This document shows positions 10,410-19,225 of a DNA stretch of 64,000 nt, one piece after another. The translations under genes and the position numbers were made by a program. Positions within the stretch are counted from its first letter, which is position 1. The number at the start of each line of letters is the position of its first letter. The notes beneath the pieces are model-generated. The model was not told the DNA's origin and did not search any database. It saw only the letters and a program-made list of their open reading frames with translations. Source of the stretch: Allobacillus saliphilus (GTDB taxonomy: Bacteria; Bacillota; Bacilli; Bacillales; Alkalibacillaceae); NCBI RefSeq assembly GCF_018138385.1, contig NZ_JAGSIE010000023.1:1-64000 (forward strand), given 5' to 3'.

Positions 10410-10556
10410 GCTGAACGTTTAAAAAGAAGCATTAATCGTTCAAAGAGAACTTCTGACTGTTCAAAAAGGAGAGCTAACCGTTCAAAGAATGCATTTGACT
10501 GTTGAAAGAGGAGAGCTGACTGTTCAAAAAGCAACGCTGACCGCTCAAGCTGTCGT
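10410..10556. repeat. 21-bp periodic array D (family 1)
   Basis: Seven units start at 10410, 10431, 10452, 10473, 10494, 10515 and 10536, with the core CTRACYGTTCAAA. One unit has GTTGAAA, linking this family to the inverted array I. It lies between the NERD gene and the GntR operon promoter. Confidence 0.88.
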
Positions 10557-10639
10557 CACCACTTCAATCAATAACCTTTACTAACTCGCCATATGTATGC
10601 ACTTTAACTTCAGTAAACAAATTCATTTAAAAAAATCAG

Positions 10640-10692
10640 TTGACAAACTAAAACCACCAACGTATTATGGTTATATACTCAACTATATAACC
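10640..10692 (+). promoter_or_regulatory. Promoter and palindromic operator of the GntR-ABC operon
   Basis: TTGACA (10640-10645), 17 bp, TATTAT (10663-10668) form a near-consensus sigma-A promoter. A perfect inverted repeat GGTTATATA-N6-TATATAACC (10669-10692) covers the expected transcription start. Its position suits autorepression by the GntR regulator encoded first in the operon; binding is inferred. Confidence 0.8.
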
Positions 10693-10751
10693 AAACAACA
10701 ACAAGCAAACATAATAAATCAACAAAGCCAAACAATAAGGCGGTGAAGACA

Positions 10752-11135
10752 ATGCGAAGAGATTTTGATGAAGGGAAGCCGATCTTTCAACAGGTGCGAG
10801 AGCGTATTGAAGACCAAATCGTTAACAATCAACTAAAAGAAGGAGATCAAGCGCCTTCAACCAATCAGCTAGTTCAGTTTTACGAGATTAACCATGTGAC
10901 GGTAGCAAAGGGAGTGAATCAACTCGTCGACGAAGGAATTTTATTTAAGAAAAGAGGTGTTGGCATGTTTGTCGCGGAGGGTGCAAAGTCAAAGTTAGTG
11001 CAGAAACGTCGGGATGCCTTTATGGATAATTACGTCTCTCCGATGGTGCAAGAAGCTGAGAAATTAGCGATTGAGGAAAAAGAAATACTTTCGTTGATTC
11101 AAAAGATTAAGAGAGGTGAAGAACATGAATCATAA
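10752..11135 (+). CDS. GntR-family transcriptional regulator (YtrA subfamily)
   Basis: A 127-residue protein with an N-terminal winged helix-turn-helix (PIFQQVRERIEDQIVNNQLKEGDQAPS...VNQLVDEGILFKKRGVGMFV) and only a short helical tail. This is the YtrA type that usually controls a neighbouring ABC transporter. Start ATG 10752 follows AAGGCGGTG; a GTG three codons earlier is part of that ribosome site. It overlaps the next gene by 11 bp, indicating translational coupling. The palindrome at 10669-10692 is its likely operator. Confidence 0.88.
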   Translation: MRRDFDEGKPIFQQVRERIEDQIVNNQLKEGDQAPSTNQLVQFYEINHVTVAKGVNQLVDEGILFKKRGVGMFVAEGAKSKLVQKRRDAFMDNYVSPMVQEAEKLAIEEKEILSLIQKIKRGEEHES

Positions 11136-11994
11136 ATTAGAAATCAAGCGAGTGTCAAAGTCATTTAAAAAGCACAAAGCATTAAACGAAATTGACTTTA
11201 CCATCGAAGGAGATAAAATAGTCGGGCTAATCGGACGAAACGGTGCTGGAAAAACAACACTGCTCTCTTTAATTGCTGGTCTCAAACAAGCAGACCATGG
11301 AGAAATCATCCTGGACGGGGAGCCTGTTTTTGAAAACCAATCACGTATGCAGCAGATAATGTTCCTATCAGATTCCCAGCGTGATGAATCAATGAAAGTC
11401 CAGGAAATGCTCGAAATGGCTGAAACATTCCGTCCGAATTTCGATACAGAATATGCCGCAGAATTAATCAAAAAATTCAACTTACCAACTAAAAAAACAA
11501 TGAAGCAATTATCGAAAGGAATGAGGTCGGCTCTGCAAGTCGTATTAGGCTTAGCAAGTCGAGCGCCAATCACAATATTTGATGAAGTTTACACAGGAAT
11601 GGACGCACCGACGCGAAAGAAATTTTACAATGAAGTCCTTGATGAGCAAGCGGAACACCCACGCATGTTTATTCTATCAACACATCTCGTCTCGGAAATG
11701 GACTATTTGTTCGATGAGATTGTCATGATTCACGAAGGAAAATTACTGCTTCATGATAAGTACGAAGCAATGACGCTGAAAGGGCAGACAGTCATCGGTG
11801 AAGCAAACGCTGTCGATCAATTCGTTTCTGGTAAAAAAGTGCTGAACGAACAACGATTAGGTCCGACGAAATCAGTGACAATTTACGGTGAATTGAGCGA
11901 GGGAGAGCGTCAGAAAGCGAAGACGCAAGAACTTGAAATTGGCAATGTTTCGTTACAAGATTTATTTATCCATTTGACAGGAGGCGAAGCGTAA
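11125..11994 (+). CDS. ABC transporter ATP-binding protein
   Basis: The 289-residue ATPase has a Walker A GRNGAGKT (37-44), a signature-like LSKGM, and a Walker B ITIFDEV with catalytic Glu, followed by a switch His in STHLVSEM. The C-terminal extension is typical of YtrB/YhcG-like ATPases partnered with GntR regulators and ABC-2 permeases. ATG 11125 lies after GAGAGGTGA within the end of the regulator gene. Substrate unknown; related systems respond to cell-wall stress or peptides. Confidence 0.88.
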   Translation: MNHKLEIKRVSKSFKKHKALNEIDFTIEGDKIVGLIGRNGAGKTTLLSLIAGLKQADHGEIILDGEPVFENQSRMQQIMFLSDSQRDESMKVQEMLEMAETFRPNFDTEYAAELIKKFNLPTKKTMKQLSKGMRSALQVVLGLASRAPITIFDEVYTGMDAPTRKKFYNEVLDEQAEHPRMFILSTHLVSEMDYLFDEIVMIHEGKLLLHDKYEAMTLKGQTVIGEANAVDQFVSGKKVLNEQRLGPTKSVTIYGELSEGERQKAKTQELEIGNVSLQDLFIHLTGGEA

Positions 11995-12698
11995 TGATGA
12001 GCAATTTAGTAACGGCGCATTTACAACGGCTTTTTACCAAAGTACTTCTCATCGTGGCAGCAGTAATACTCGTGTTGCAAATCGGTATTATTGTCATAAA
12101 TACAATCGTTGGAGGAGAGACTGAAGGTGCCTTCACCTCCACATTTGATACGTTTTCTGTCGTAATGATTATTTTCGGGATTATAACTGTGTATCCACAT
12201 CTTAACCGACTAGCATTCCACGGAGTTACTCGTAAAAATTACTTAAAAGGAACAATCGAAGCGGCTATTAAAGCAACATTTCTTGCATTAATTATTGCAC
12301 TTCTGTTTATCGGTTTAGAGTATATAGCAATTAAAGTGTTTCAACTACCTTTTGATGAAACCATCAGGTTAGGCGGTTTCGGAGATAATCTACTGATCGC
12401 TTCCATCGGCTTTTACCTTTCATTGCTTACTACTTTTTTCATCGGTTGGGCTATTGGATTAGCCTTTTATAAATTTGACTGGATTGTCGGGACAATCGCA
12501 ATCATCATCTCCATGTTTTTATTCGGATTACTCGATTACTTTTGGGAAAACGAATTTGTTCAAATCACGATATACGGTATATCCTTTGATTCGTTTTGGG
12601 AATCGCATCTTATCGTATCTCTAATTGGAACGCTCGTACTGATTGTTGGTCTCCTCACGATCATCCGAAATCTAGTACGTAATATAGCATTGAACTAA
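11994..12698 (+). CDS. ABC transporter permease, GntR operon
   Basis: A 234-residue membrane protein with about six hydrophobic segments and short loops, fitting an ABC-2-like permease for the preceding ATPase. Its ATG overlaps the ATPase stop by one base, with GGAGG upstream inside that gene. A strong terminator follows, so the operon is regulator-ATPase-permease. No family-specific substrate motif is seen. Confidence 0.8.
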   Translation: MMSNLVTAHLQRLFTKVLLIVAAVILVLQIGIIVINTIVGGETEGAFTSTFDTFSVVMIIFGIITVYPHLNRLAFHGVTRKNYLKGTIEAAIKATFLALIIALLFIGLEYIAIKVFQLPFDETIRLGGFGDNLLIASIGFYLSLLTTFFIGWAIGLAFYKFDWIVGTIAIIISMFLFGLLDYFWENEFVQITIYGISFDSFWESHLIVSLIGTLVLIVGLLTIIRNLVRNIALN

Positions 12699-12707
12699 TC
12701 ATAGTTT

Positions 12708-12741
12708 AAAAGCTGACTAGGAATGACTAGTCAGCTTTTTT
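12708..12741 (+). terminator. Terminator of the GntR-ABC operon
   Basis: AAAAGCTGACTAG and CTAGTCAGCTTTT pair perfectly (13 bp) around GAATGA and run into a T tract. Confidence 0.93.
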
Positions 12742-12921
12742 AACATTAAATTCCAATAAAAATTCATACTCTTTCTTGCTATCTCCTCATAAAATCGATA
12801 CAATGGAATAGTCTTAAATCTACCTCAAGATTTTCTCTTCCCAACTCAAGAGATCATCCCTTTATATTTCCAAAATACGTTCAAATAATAAAATAATCTA
12901 ATAAAAGCGTGGTGTAATATT

Positions 12922-14196
12922 TTGTCAAAAACATTGACAATCGCAGAGTTAGAAACAAAAACACTGAAGGATCTCTATGCCCTTGCACGTGATTTTGGCG
13001 TTTCTTACTATGCAAAACTAAACAAGAAAGAATTGATTTTCGCAATTTTGAAAGCACAGGCTGAAAAAGACGGTAAGCTTTTCGTGGATGGAATTTTAGA
13101 AATCATCCCTACAGAAGGCTTCGGATTTTTGCGTCCAATCAACTATGCGCCGAGTCCGGAAGACATTTATATTTCCGCATCCCAAATCCGTCGTTTTGAT
13201 TTGAGAAACGGAGATTTAGTTTCCGGGAAAGCACGTCCACCAAAAGAAAATGAGCGTTACTTCGGTTTACTGCACGTGGACGCCGTCAATGGTGACGACC
13301 CAGAAAGCGCGAAAGAACGAATCCATTTTCCAGGCTTAACGGCTCTTTATCCTGATCGGAAAATGAATCTGGAAACAACGAGCAATGTATTATCAACTCG
13401 TATTGTCGATATGATGTCACCAGTTGGTTTTGGTCAGCGTGGACTAATCGTTGCCCCGCCAAAAGCAGGTAAAACAACGATTTTAAAAGAAGTCGCGAAT
13501 GCGATTACGAAAAATCATCCGAACTCTAAATTGATCATTCTCTTGATTGATGAGCGACCAGAAGAAGTGACGGATATCGAGCGTTCTGTCGCTGATGAGG
13601 TAGATGTCGTTAGCTCAACGTTCGATGAAGTTCCAGAAAATCACATTAAAGTGTCCGAGCTTGTGTTGGAACGTGCGATGCGTCTCGTTGAACATAAACA
13701 AGACGTCGTCATTTTGATGGACAGTATCACTCGCTTAGCGCGTGCGTACAACCTCGTCATCCCACCAAGTGGAAGAACATTGTCCGGCGGGATTGACCCA
13801 GCGTCATTCCACCGTCCAAAACGATTCTTCGGTGCGGCGAGAAATATCGAGGAAGGCGGCAGCTTGACCATTTTGGCAACGACGTTAGTCGATACAGGCT
13901 CCCGCATGGACGATGTCATTTACGAAGAATTTAAAGGAACAGGGAATATGGAGCTGCATCTCGACCGAAACCTTGCAGAGCGACGAATCTTCCCTGCCAT
14001 CGATATTTTACGCTCAGGCACAAGAAAAGAAGAGCTATTATTGCCGAAAGATCAGCTTGACAAAATGTGGGCGATCCGCAAAACGATGCAAGATCAACAC
14101 GGCTTCTTAGAACGCTTCATTAAGCGCATGCGCCAATCGAAAACGAATGACGAATTTTTCAAACGTATGGAAGATGAAATGCAAGGGAAAAACTAG
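12922..14196 (+). CDS. rho: Transcription termination factor Rho
   Basis: A 424-residue hexameric RNA-dependent ATPase that ends transcription. The N-terminal SAP-like helix region and the RNA-binding fold ([18 protein letters not shown]) precede the P-loop APPKAGKT (178-185) and the Q/R loop region [30 protein letters not shown]. Start is TTG 12922 with a modest GGTG site upstream; no better start is available. The leader of about 180 bp upstream has no obvious attenuator. Position before rpmE is as in B. subtilis. Confidence 0.96.
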   Translation: MSKTLTIAELETKTLKDLYALARDFGVSYYAKLNKKELIFAILKAQAEKDGKLFVDGILEIIPTEGFGFLRPINYAPSPEDIYISASQIRRFDLRNGDLVSGKARPPKENERYFGLLHVDAVNGDDPESAKERIHFPGLTALYPDRKMNLETTSNVLSTRIVDMMSPVGFGQRGLIVAPPKAGKTTILKEVANAITKNHPNSKLIILLIDERPEEVTDIERSVADEVDVVSSTFDEVPENHIKVSELVLERAMRLVEHKQDVVILMDSITRLARAYNLVIPPSGRTLSGGIDPASFHRPKRFFGAARNIEEGGSLTILATTLVDTGSRMDDVIYEEFKGTGNMELHLDRNLAERRIFPAIDILRSGTRKEELLLPKDQLDKMWAIRKTMQDQHGFLERFIKRMRQSKTNDEFFKRMEDEMQGKN

Positions 14197-14217
14197 TCCG
14201 AGTAGAGTAAAAACTTC

Positions 14218-14246
14218 TTGCATTATGAACATGCAGTTGATATAAT
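14218..14246 (+). promoter_or_regulatory. Sigma-A promoter of the L31 gene
   Basis: TTGCAT (14218-14223), 17 bp, TATAAT (14241-14246). It gives a leader of about 75 nt before the L31 ribosome site AAGGAGGG. This leader could carry ribosomal-protein autoregulation, but no specific structure was recognised. Confidence 0.7.
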
Positions 14247-14327
14247 CACTCTGTATGAAAAGGCAAAGCACATCGGTGTTTTGAAAAAACTCTGTTTCCA
14301 CAGGATTCAGGGCAAGGAGGGTTAACC

Positions 14328-14573
14328 ATGAAACAGGATATTCATCCGGAATACCGCAAAGTTGTATTCTTAGATACAAGCTCTGATTTCAAATTTTTGT
14401 CTGGATCTACACTAAATTCTGACGAAACAATCGAATGGGAAGACGGCAACACGTACCCATTAATTCGAGTTGAAATCAGCTCAGCTTCACATCCTTTCTA
14501 CACTGGTAAGCAAAAAGCTGACAAAGTCGGTGGCCGTGTAGACCGATTCAAGAAAAAATACAATCTTAACTAA
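14328..14573 (+). CDS. rpmE2: 50S ribosomal protein L31, type B (zinc-free)
   Basis: An 81-residue L31 ([27 protein letters not shown]...). It contains no cysteine, so it lacks the CxxC zinc site of type A L31, and it carries the type-B insertion around residues 30-55. In B. subtilis the gene at this locus (rho-rpmE-tdk) encodes the zinc-binding type A, while type B (ytiA) is elsewhere and Zur-controlled. Here the type B form occupies the housekeeping place. AAGGAGGG precedes ATG 14328. No Zur-box was recognised. Confidence 0.92.
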   Translation: MKQDIHPEYRKVVFLDTSSDFKFLSGSTLNSDETIEWEDGNTYPLIRVEISSASHPFYTGKQKADKVGGRVDRFKKKYNLN

Positions 14574-14591
14574 TAAGATGAGAAAACAAAC

Positions 14592-14656
14592 GCTGACCGT
14601 AATTCAGCCAATCACCTATCAAAGGGATGCGGCTGATCGCGGTCAGCTTTTTTCTT
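14592..14656 (+). terminator. Terminator after the L31 gene
   Basis: GCTGACCG pairs with CGGTCAGC, and an inner CAGCC pairs with GGCTG, followed by a T-rich run. Array E starts about ten bases later. Confidence 0.85.
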
Positions 14657-14663
14657 TTTATGT

Positions 14664-14852
14664 CGAGTGGCTAGGGTTCTTTGTTGGATGGCTGAAACAT
14701 TTTATCGGGCGGCTGCACCGCTTAATCGGGCGGCTGGTACGCGTAATCGGGTGTCTGGGCCGCGTAATCGGGCGGCTGGTACGCGTAATCGGGTGTCTCG
14801 GCCTCCTGATTGGGCGTCTAGACCGTTTTATCGGGCGGCTAGCCCTAAATCT
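14664..14852. repeat. 21-bp periodic array E (family 2, CGGGCGGCTGG core)
   Basis: Nine units of exactly 21 bp start at 14664. The clearest run is 14706-14810, with the core ATCGGGCGGCTGGTACGCG. The outer units are degenerate. It is much more G+C rich than the genes around it. It lies downstream of the L31 terminator and upstream of tdk. Array H has the same core, and array G carries it inverted. Confidence 0.9.
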
Positions 14853-15098
14853 GTCAGACTCGAATAAAAAACCTTCATCTAATCAAAGCCAAGCGAATCT
14901 ACTTTTATCTAAACAATGTGATGACAAAAATCAAAATTAGGAAAAACTAACCCTTTTTATTCCCCCGCGGATTCGGTAGAATGATAAGTGACCATCTGCG
15001 GGTATGATAATTCATGTCATTTTGACAAAAACCGCAAGCATTACCTACGAAAATGATTCAACAAATAAATCGAAACTACGAAAAAAGAGGTGCCTCTC

Positions 15099-15719
15099 AT
15101 GATGTATATAATGAACCATAAAGGCTGGATGGAAGTTATTTGCGGAAGTATGTTTTCTGGAAAATCAGAAGAACTCATCCGCCGTGTGAAGCGAGCGACA
15201 TATGGCAATCAAAAAATTGCTGTATTTAAACCAGCAATCGACAACCGCTATAAAGATGATTCAGTCGTCTCTCATAACGGGAATGCCATCATTGCTCATC
15301 CGATTCGACAAGCTTCAGAAATCGAAGAATACGTAACGGATGACCTGGATATCATTGGGATTGATGAGGTCCAATTCTTTGACGAAGAAATCGTTCAAGT
15401 GACTCAACGATTAGCGAATCGAGGCATTCGCGTCATTGTGGCTGGTCTTGATCAAGACTTCAGAGGAGAGCCGTTCGGTCCGATGCCACTATTAATGGCG
15501 AATAGTGAAATGGTATCAAAGTTGCATGCGATTTGCCCCGTGTGTGGATCCCCGGCAACGCGTACACAGCGTCTGATTGATGGTGAACCCGCTTCATATG
15601 ACGATCCAGTAATTATGGTTGGTGCTTCTGAATCGTACGAGCCACGCTGCCGTCACCATCATGAAGTGCCAAATCACCCACATTTGTATCACGTATCAAA
15701 ATCAGAAATGAATCAATAA
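15099..15719 (+). CDS. tdk: Thymidine kinase
   Basis: A 206-residue type II thymidine kinase that salvages thymidine to dTMP with ATP. The P-loop GSMFSGKS is at about residues 16-23. [11 protein letters not shown] holds the catalytic Glu. The zinc ligands are CPVCG and, near the end, a CRHHH motif. AAAGAGGTG precedes tandem ATGs at 15099 and 15102, and either could start. It is followed by its own terminator and then prfA, as in B. subtilis. Confidence 0.95.
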   Translation: MMYIMNHKGWMEVICGSMFSGKSEELIRRVKRATYGNQKIAVFKPAIDNRYKDDSVVSHNGNAIIAHPIRQASEIEEYVTDDLDIIGIDEVQFFDEEIVQVTQRLANRGIRVIVAGLDQDFRGEPFGPMPLLMANSEMVSKLHAICPVCGSPATRTQRLIDGEPASYDDPVIMVGASESYEPRCRHHHEVPNHPHLYHVSKSEMNQ

Positions 15720-15727
15720 GATAACAT

Positions 15728-15764
15728 AGCAAGCACTGACAATCGATTAGTGCTTGCTGTTTTT
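15728..15764 (+). terminator. tdk terminator
   Basis: AGCAAGCACT and AGTGCTTGCT form a perfect 10-bp stem followed by GTTTTT. Confidence 0.88.
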
Positions 15765-15821
15765 GACGGTAGCCCATTACTGTAATATAATAATGAAGGA
15801 AAAAGTAGAGGTGAACAGCAT

Positions 15822-16892
15822 ATGTTCGAGAAATTGGAAAATATCGAAGATCGTTACAATCAATTGACTGAAAAACTGATGGACCCAGAAGTCATCAATG
15901 ATTCCAATAAATTACGCGATTATTCAAAAGAGCAATCAGACCTGCAGCCAATCGTCGAGAAGTTTCGTCAATATAAAGAAATTCGGCAACAAATAGACGA
16001 AGCGAAAACGATGCTAGAAGAAGAGTCTGACGAAGAAGTGGTGGAAATGGCTCAAGAAGAACTGAACGAACTCGAGCCACAAATCGAACCACTGGAACAA
16101 GAGATGAAATTACTGCTCGTTCCGAAAGATCCGAATGATGATAAAAACGTTATTATGGAAATTCGTGGTGCAGCAGGCGGGGAAGAGGCAGCTTTATTTG
16201 CCGGAAACCTTTACCGTATGTACGCACGCTATGCGGAAGCCCATAATTGGAAAACTGAAATCATCGACGCGCACGAATCCGATATGGGTGGTTATAAAGA
16301 AATCATCTTCATGATTACCGGTAAAGGCGCGTATTCTCAATTGAAATACGAAAACGGTGCACACCGTGTACAACGTGTACCTGAGACCGAGTCGGGTGGA
16401 CGGATTCATACGTCAACATCAACGGTCGCTGTACTTCCTGAAGCGGAGGAAGTCGAAGTGGATATTCATGAAAAAGATATTCGTGTCGACACGTTTGCTT
16501 CCAGTGGACCAGGTGGACAGAGTGTTAACACGACAATGTCAGCTGTCCGTTTGACCCACGTGCCAACGGGAACAGTCGTATCTTGTCAGGATGAAAAATC
16601 GCAGATCAAGAACAAAGAAAAAGCGATGAAAGTTCTGCGCGCTCGTGTATATGAGAAATTCCAACAAGAAGCACAAGCAGAATACGATGAAAACCGTAAG
16701 TCAGCAGTCGGTACAGGCGATCGTTCGGAACGAATCCGTACGTACAACTACCCACAAAACCGTGTGACAGACCACCGCATTAATTTGACGATCAATAAAC
16801 TCGATCAAATTATGGAAGGAAAACTTTCTGAAATTATCGAAGCGTTAACGATTGAAGAACAAACATCGAAACTTGATCAAATTACGGAATAA
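15822..16892 (+). CDS. prfA: Peptide chain release factor 1
   Basis: A 356-residue RF1. The catalytic GGQ loop is at 231-233 ([12 protein letters not shown]). The codon-recognition tripeptide P-E-T at 187-189 corresponds to the RF1 PxT motif that reads UAA and UAG. It releases finished peptides on the ribosome. Only 21 bp separate its stop from the ATG of prmC, whose product methylates the GGQ glutamine, so the two are probably co-transcribed. AAGTAGAGGTG lies upstream of ATG 15822. Confidence 0.97.
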   Translation: MFEKLENIEDRYNQLTEKLMDPEVINDSNKLRDYSKEQSDLQPIVEKFRQYKEIRQQIDEAKTMLEEESDEEVVEMAQEELNELEPQIEPLEQEMKLLLVPKDPNDDKNVIMEIRGAAGGEEAALFAGNLYRMYARYAEAHNWKTEIIDAHESDMGGYKEIIFMITGKGAYSQLKYENGAHRVQRVPETESGGRIHTSTSTVAVLPEAEEVEVDIHEKDIRVDTFASSGPGGQSVNTTMSAVRLTHVPTGTVVSCQDEKSQIKNKEKAMKVLRARVYEKFQQEAQAEYDENRKSAVGTGDRSERIRTYNYPQNRVTDHRINLTINKLDQIMEGKLSEIIEALTIEEQTSKLDQITE

Positions 16893-16913
16893 TCGATAGA
16901 AACGGTGACATAC

Positions 16914-17750
16914 ATGAAACAACCAACGATTCAAGAAGCTCGCAAATGGGCTTCTTCTTTTTTACAAACACATAATCGAGAAGAACGCGTAGCAGATCTC
17001 ATGTTGTGTTATTTGTTGGATGCGACGATGAGCGGTTTATTTATGGATGCTCATGAAAAACTGGAAACGAAAACGTACGAAACATTCGTCGAGTGGATTG
17101 AATCACATGCAGCAACAGGCAAACCACTCGAACATTTCACGAATACAGCGACGTTTTATGAACGCGATTTTTACGTCGATGAAAATGTTCTTATTCCACG
17201 CCCGGAAACTGAGGAATTAGTCCAATACTTGCTCGGCAAACTCTCTGGAACAGAAACCGTTGTTGATGTTGGTACAGGAAGTGGTATCATTGCGATTTCA
17301 TTAAAAAAAGAGCTGCCTGACTTACGTGTGCTTGCAACGGATTTATCGCACGAAGCCCTTCAAATCGCTCGTCGAAATGCAATGACCCATGACGCGGACA
17401 TTGAGTTTCTCCAAGGAAGTTTTTTAGAACCCGTAATCGAAGCTGGTCACAACATTGACGTCGTCGTTTCCAACCCACCATACATCGCACAATCAGACCG
17501 AGACAGCTTGAGCGATACGGTCATATTCGACCCCGAAATGGCATTGTTTGCAGAAAATAACGGATTGTATGCTTATGAACAAATCATTGCACAAGCAAAG
17601 CGACTAGAGCCAAAGCAGCTCGCCTTCGAAATTGGCTATCAACAAGGTGAGGCAGTAAGCAAGTTAATTCAACAAACCTATTCTCAAGCTAGCCCGAAAA
17701 TCATTCAAGACATTAATAAAAAAGACCGCATCGTTTTTGCTGAGTGTTAA
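16914..17750 (+). CDS. prmC: Release factor glutamine methyltransferase
   Basis: A 278-residue SAM-dependent methyltransferase. The SAM site is VVDVGTGSGIIAIS (about 116-129) and the N5-glutamine signature NPPY is at 187-190. It methylates the GGQ glutamine of RF1/RF2. ATG 16914 is preferred because ACGGTGA lies just upstream; a GTG three codons earlier is in frame within that site. The last 40 bp, including the stop codon, recur twice downstream (22119 and 23478), bounding accessory segments. Confidence 0.95.
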   Translation: MKQPTIQEARKWASSFLQTHNREERVADLMLCYLLDATMSGLFMDAHEKLETKTYETFVEWIESHAATGKPLEHFTNTATFYERDFYVDENVLIPRPETEELVQYLLGKLSGTETVVDVGTGSGIIAISLKKELPDLRVLATDLSHEALQIARRNAMTHDADIEFLQGSFLEPVIEAGHNIDVVVSNPPYIAQSDRDSLSDTVIFDPEMALFAENNGLYAYEQIIAQAKRLEPKQLAFEIGYQQGEAVSKLIQQTYSQASPKIIQDINKKDRIVFAEC

Positions 17751-17753
17751 AGC
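17714..17753 (+). repeat. prmC-tail direct repeat, copy 1 (att-like)
   Basis: Forty bases ending just after the prmC stop, encoding its last ~12 residues, are repeated identically at 23478-23517 and with one mismatch at 22119-22158. The position at the 3' end of an essential gene resembles an attachment site. Confidence 0.8.
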
Positions 17754-17798
17754 GAAGCCCTCACTAGTCTACTGAACTAATGAGAGGCTTCTTTTTTA
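17754..17798 (+). terminator. prmC terminator
   Basis: GAAGCC-CTCA pairs with TGAGA-GGCTTC around a loop of about 16 bases, followed by TTTTTT. Confidence 0.7.
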
Positions 17799-17848
17799 TG
17801 GAATAAAGTTTAACATGACATAAATAAAATTTAAATAATATTAAAAAA

Positions 17849-17881
17849 TACTTTAACTTTATTCAAGTTAATGTTAAAGTA
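17849..17881. promoter_or_regulatory. Inverted repeat upstream of the DUF2089 gene
   Basis: TACTTTAAC-N15-GTTAAAGTA is a perfect dyad 33 bp upstream of the DUF2089 start. It could be that regulator's operator; this is inferred from position only. Confidence 0.5.
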
Positions 17882-17913
17882 AAATTACACATTTGATGAG
17901 ATGAGGTGATTAA

Positions 17914-18210
17914 ATGGATATAAGAGATGTTCCAAGTTGGATCTTGTCTTTGGATCAAGAGGATGTGGAATTCATCAAAAAATTCGTCATGAATTCAGGT
18001 TCTTTAAAAGAAATCGCAAAGGTTTATGAGGTTTCTTATCCGACGGTAAGGATTAAGTTAGATCGGTTAATTGAAAAAATAAAATTAAATGATGCTGCGG
18101 AAAATGAAGAATTTATTCAGTTTATTAAAAATCTATCAATTGATGATCGAATCAATTTGGAAGAAGCAAAATTAATTATTGAAAAATATAAAAAAGAAAA
18201 GGAGAGGTAG
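17914..18210 (+). CDS. DUF2089-like helix-turn-helix regulator
   Basis: A 98-residue protein whose middle (MNSGSLKEIAKVYEVSYPTVRIKLDRLIEKI) is the sigma-70-region-4-like helix-turn-helix of DUF2089 proteins. The zinc-binding N-terminus of longer members is missing. It heads a four-gene run with a small membrane protein and an ABC pair, and such genes commonly control the linked transporter. GATGAGGTG precedes ATG 17914. The last two genes of the run are broken, so the regulator may have lost its target. Confidence 0.75.
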   Translation: MDIRDVPSWILSLDQEDVEFIKKFVMNSGSLKEIAKVYEVSYPTVRIKLDRLIEKIKLNDAAENEEFIQFIKNLSIDDRINLEEAKLIIEKYKKEKER

Positions 18211-18212
18211 CA

Positions 18213-18500
18213 ATGCATTGGTCTCTAAATATTTTACTCGCGATTTTCATACTAGTTCTTCAACACTTCCTTTCAACAAGAAATAAAGCATTTTGGGGAG
18301 GCATACTACCAGTAGGCTATGTCATACTCCTGATTTACCTTCTTCTATCAGGAAAAATGGACGTCGGCTCAAGAGACTTTTGGTTCATCGCCATTTTAGG
18401 CACAACGATTTTACTGGGAGGTTGGATATCGGTTAGGGAATCTCTCGAAAAAAAGAGAAAACAAGAACTGGATAAAATGACGTCTCATGACTTGAAGTAA
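18213..18500 (+). CDS. Small membrane protein of the DUF2089/ABC cluster
   Basis: A 95-residue protein with three predicted membrane segments (about 4-20, 29-47 and 57-74) and a basic C-terminal tail. AAAGGAGAGGTAG spans the stop of the preceding gene, so the two are coupled. Function unknown; proteins of this kind often accompany DUF2089 regulators and ABC-2 permeases. Confidence 0.65.
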   Translation: MHWSLNILLAIFILVLQHFLSTRNKAFWGGILPVGYVILLIYLLLSGKMDVGSRDFWFIAILGTTILLGGWISVRESLEKKRKQELDKMTSHDLK

Positions 18501-18525
18501 ATAGATGACAAAAGGAGAAAGCAAA

Positions 18526-19223
18526 ATGATTCATATATTAACAAGAGAGTTTCTTGACTCTTTTAAAAGTGTGCGGTCCATCCTAATTATATTATTTATT
18601 ACATTTGTATCTTATCAATCAGCTACGTTCATTGATAGCAACCCAGGTTTGATTCAAGAAATTGTAAAAATCGGTGGTGAGGAAGGAACAGTATATACAG
18701 CTGCAATCGCTCTCATCGTATTAATACTCGGATTTCTATTTGTTTTTGCGAGTCCCATGATTTGATCAACAAGGAAATCGAATTAAAAACGATGCGTTTA
18801 CTCGTGACGAAAACGTCGAGAATGCAAATCATGGTAGGTAAATCTTTAGGGACATTGTTATTTTGGGTAGCTACGATAACGATATCATTTGCAGTTATAT
18901 TCATCATTTCTGGTTCGTGGTTTCTGAAAGATTATTTTCATTCTTTCGTATTTTTATTTTACATTGTTAGCTTCGTCGTTTTAGTTTCCACCGTATTTAC
19001 AAAGTCAAAATTAACGATGTTCTTGGGTATTCTATTCGGTATTGCCTTACCGATTTTAGGGCTCGCTTCAGCTGTCTCGAGTAAATGGTATTTAGTCCCG
19101 TTCAAATACCTATTACCTTATAGATATTTAGAAGGTTCGATCGGATTGATGTTCGTTCCCATCATTATAGGAGTGATCTACCTACTAATATCTGTGTTCA
19201 TCATGCAAAGGAAGGATTTATAG
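18526..19223 (+). pseudogene. ABC-2 permease, frameshifted
   Basis: The first part (MIHILTREFLDSFKSVRSI...LFVFASP) and the second part (HDLINKEIELKTMRLLVTKTSRMQIMVGKSLG...) together make one ABC-2 permease of about 230 residues. They lie in different frames, joined near base 18755. Read in the second frame the overlap gives the expected ..HDLINKEIELKTMR.. motif without a gap. The upstream frame stops at 18765. AAAGGAG precedes ATG 18526. One lost or gained base explains it. The partner ATPase is also broken, which argues for true decay rather than a sequencing error. Confidence 0.75.
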
Positions 19224-19225
19224 AT

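Noticed and set aside
14578-14940. 120-codon frame with repeated FIGRL/RVIGCL segments after the L31 gene
   Set aside because: Spans the L31 terminator and array E; an artefact of the 21-bp period.
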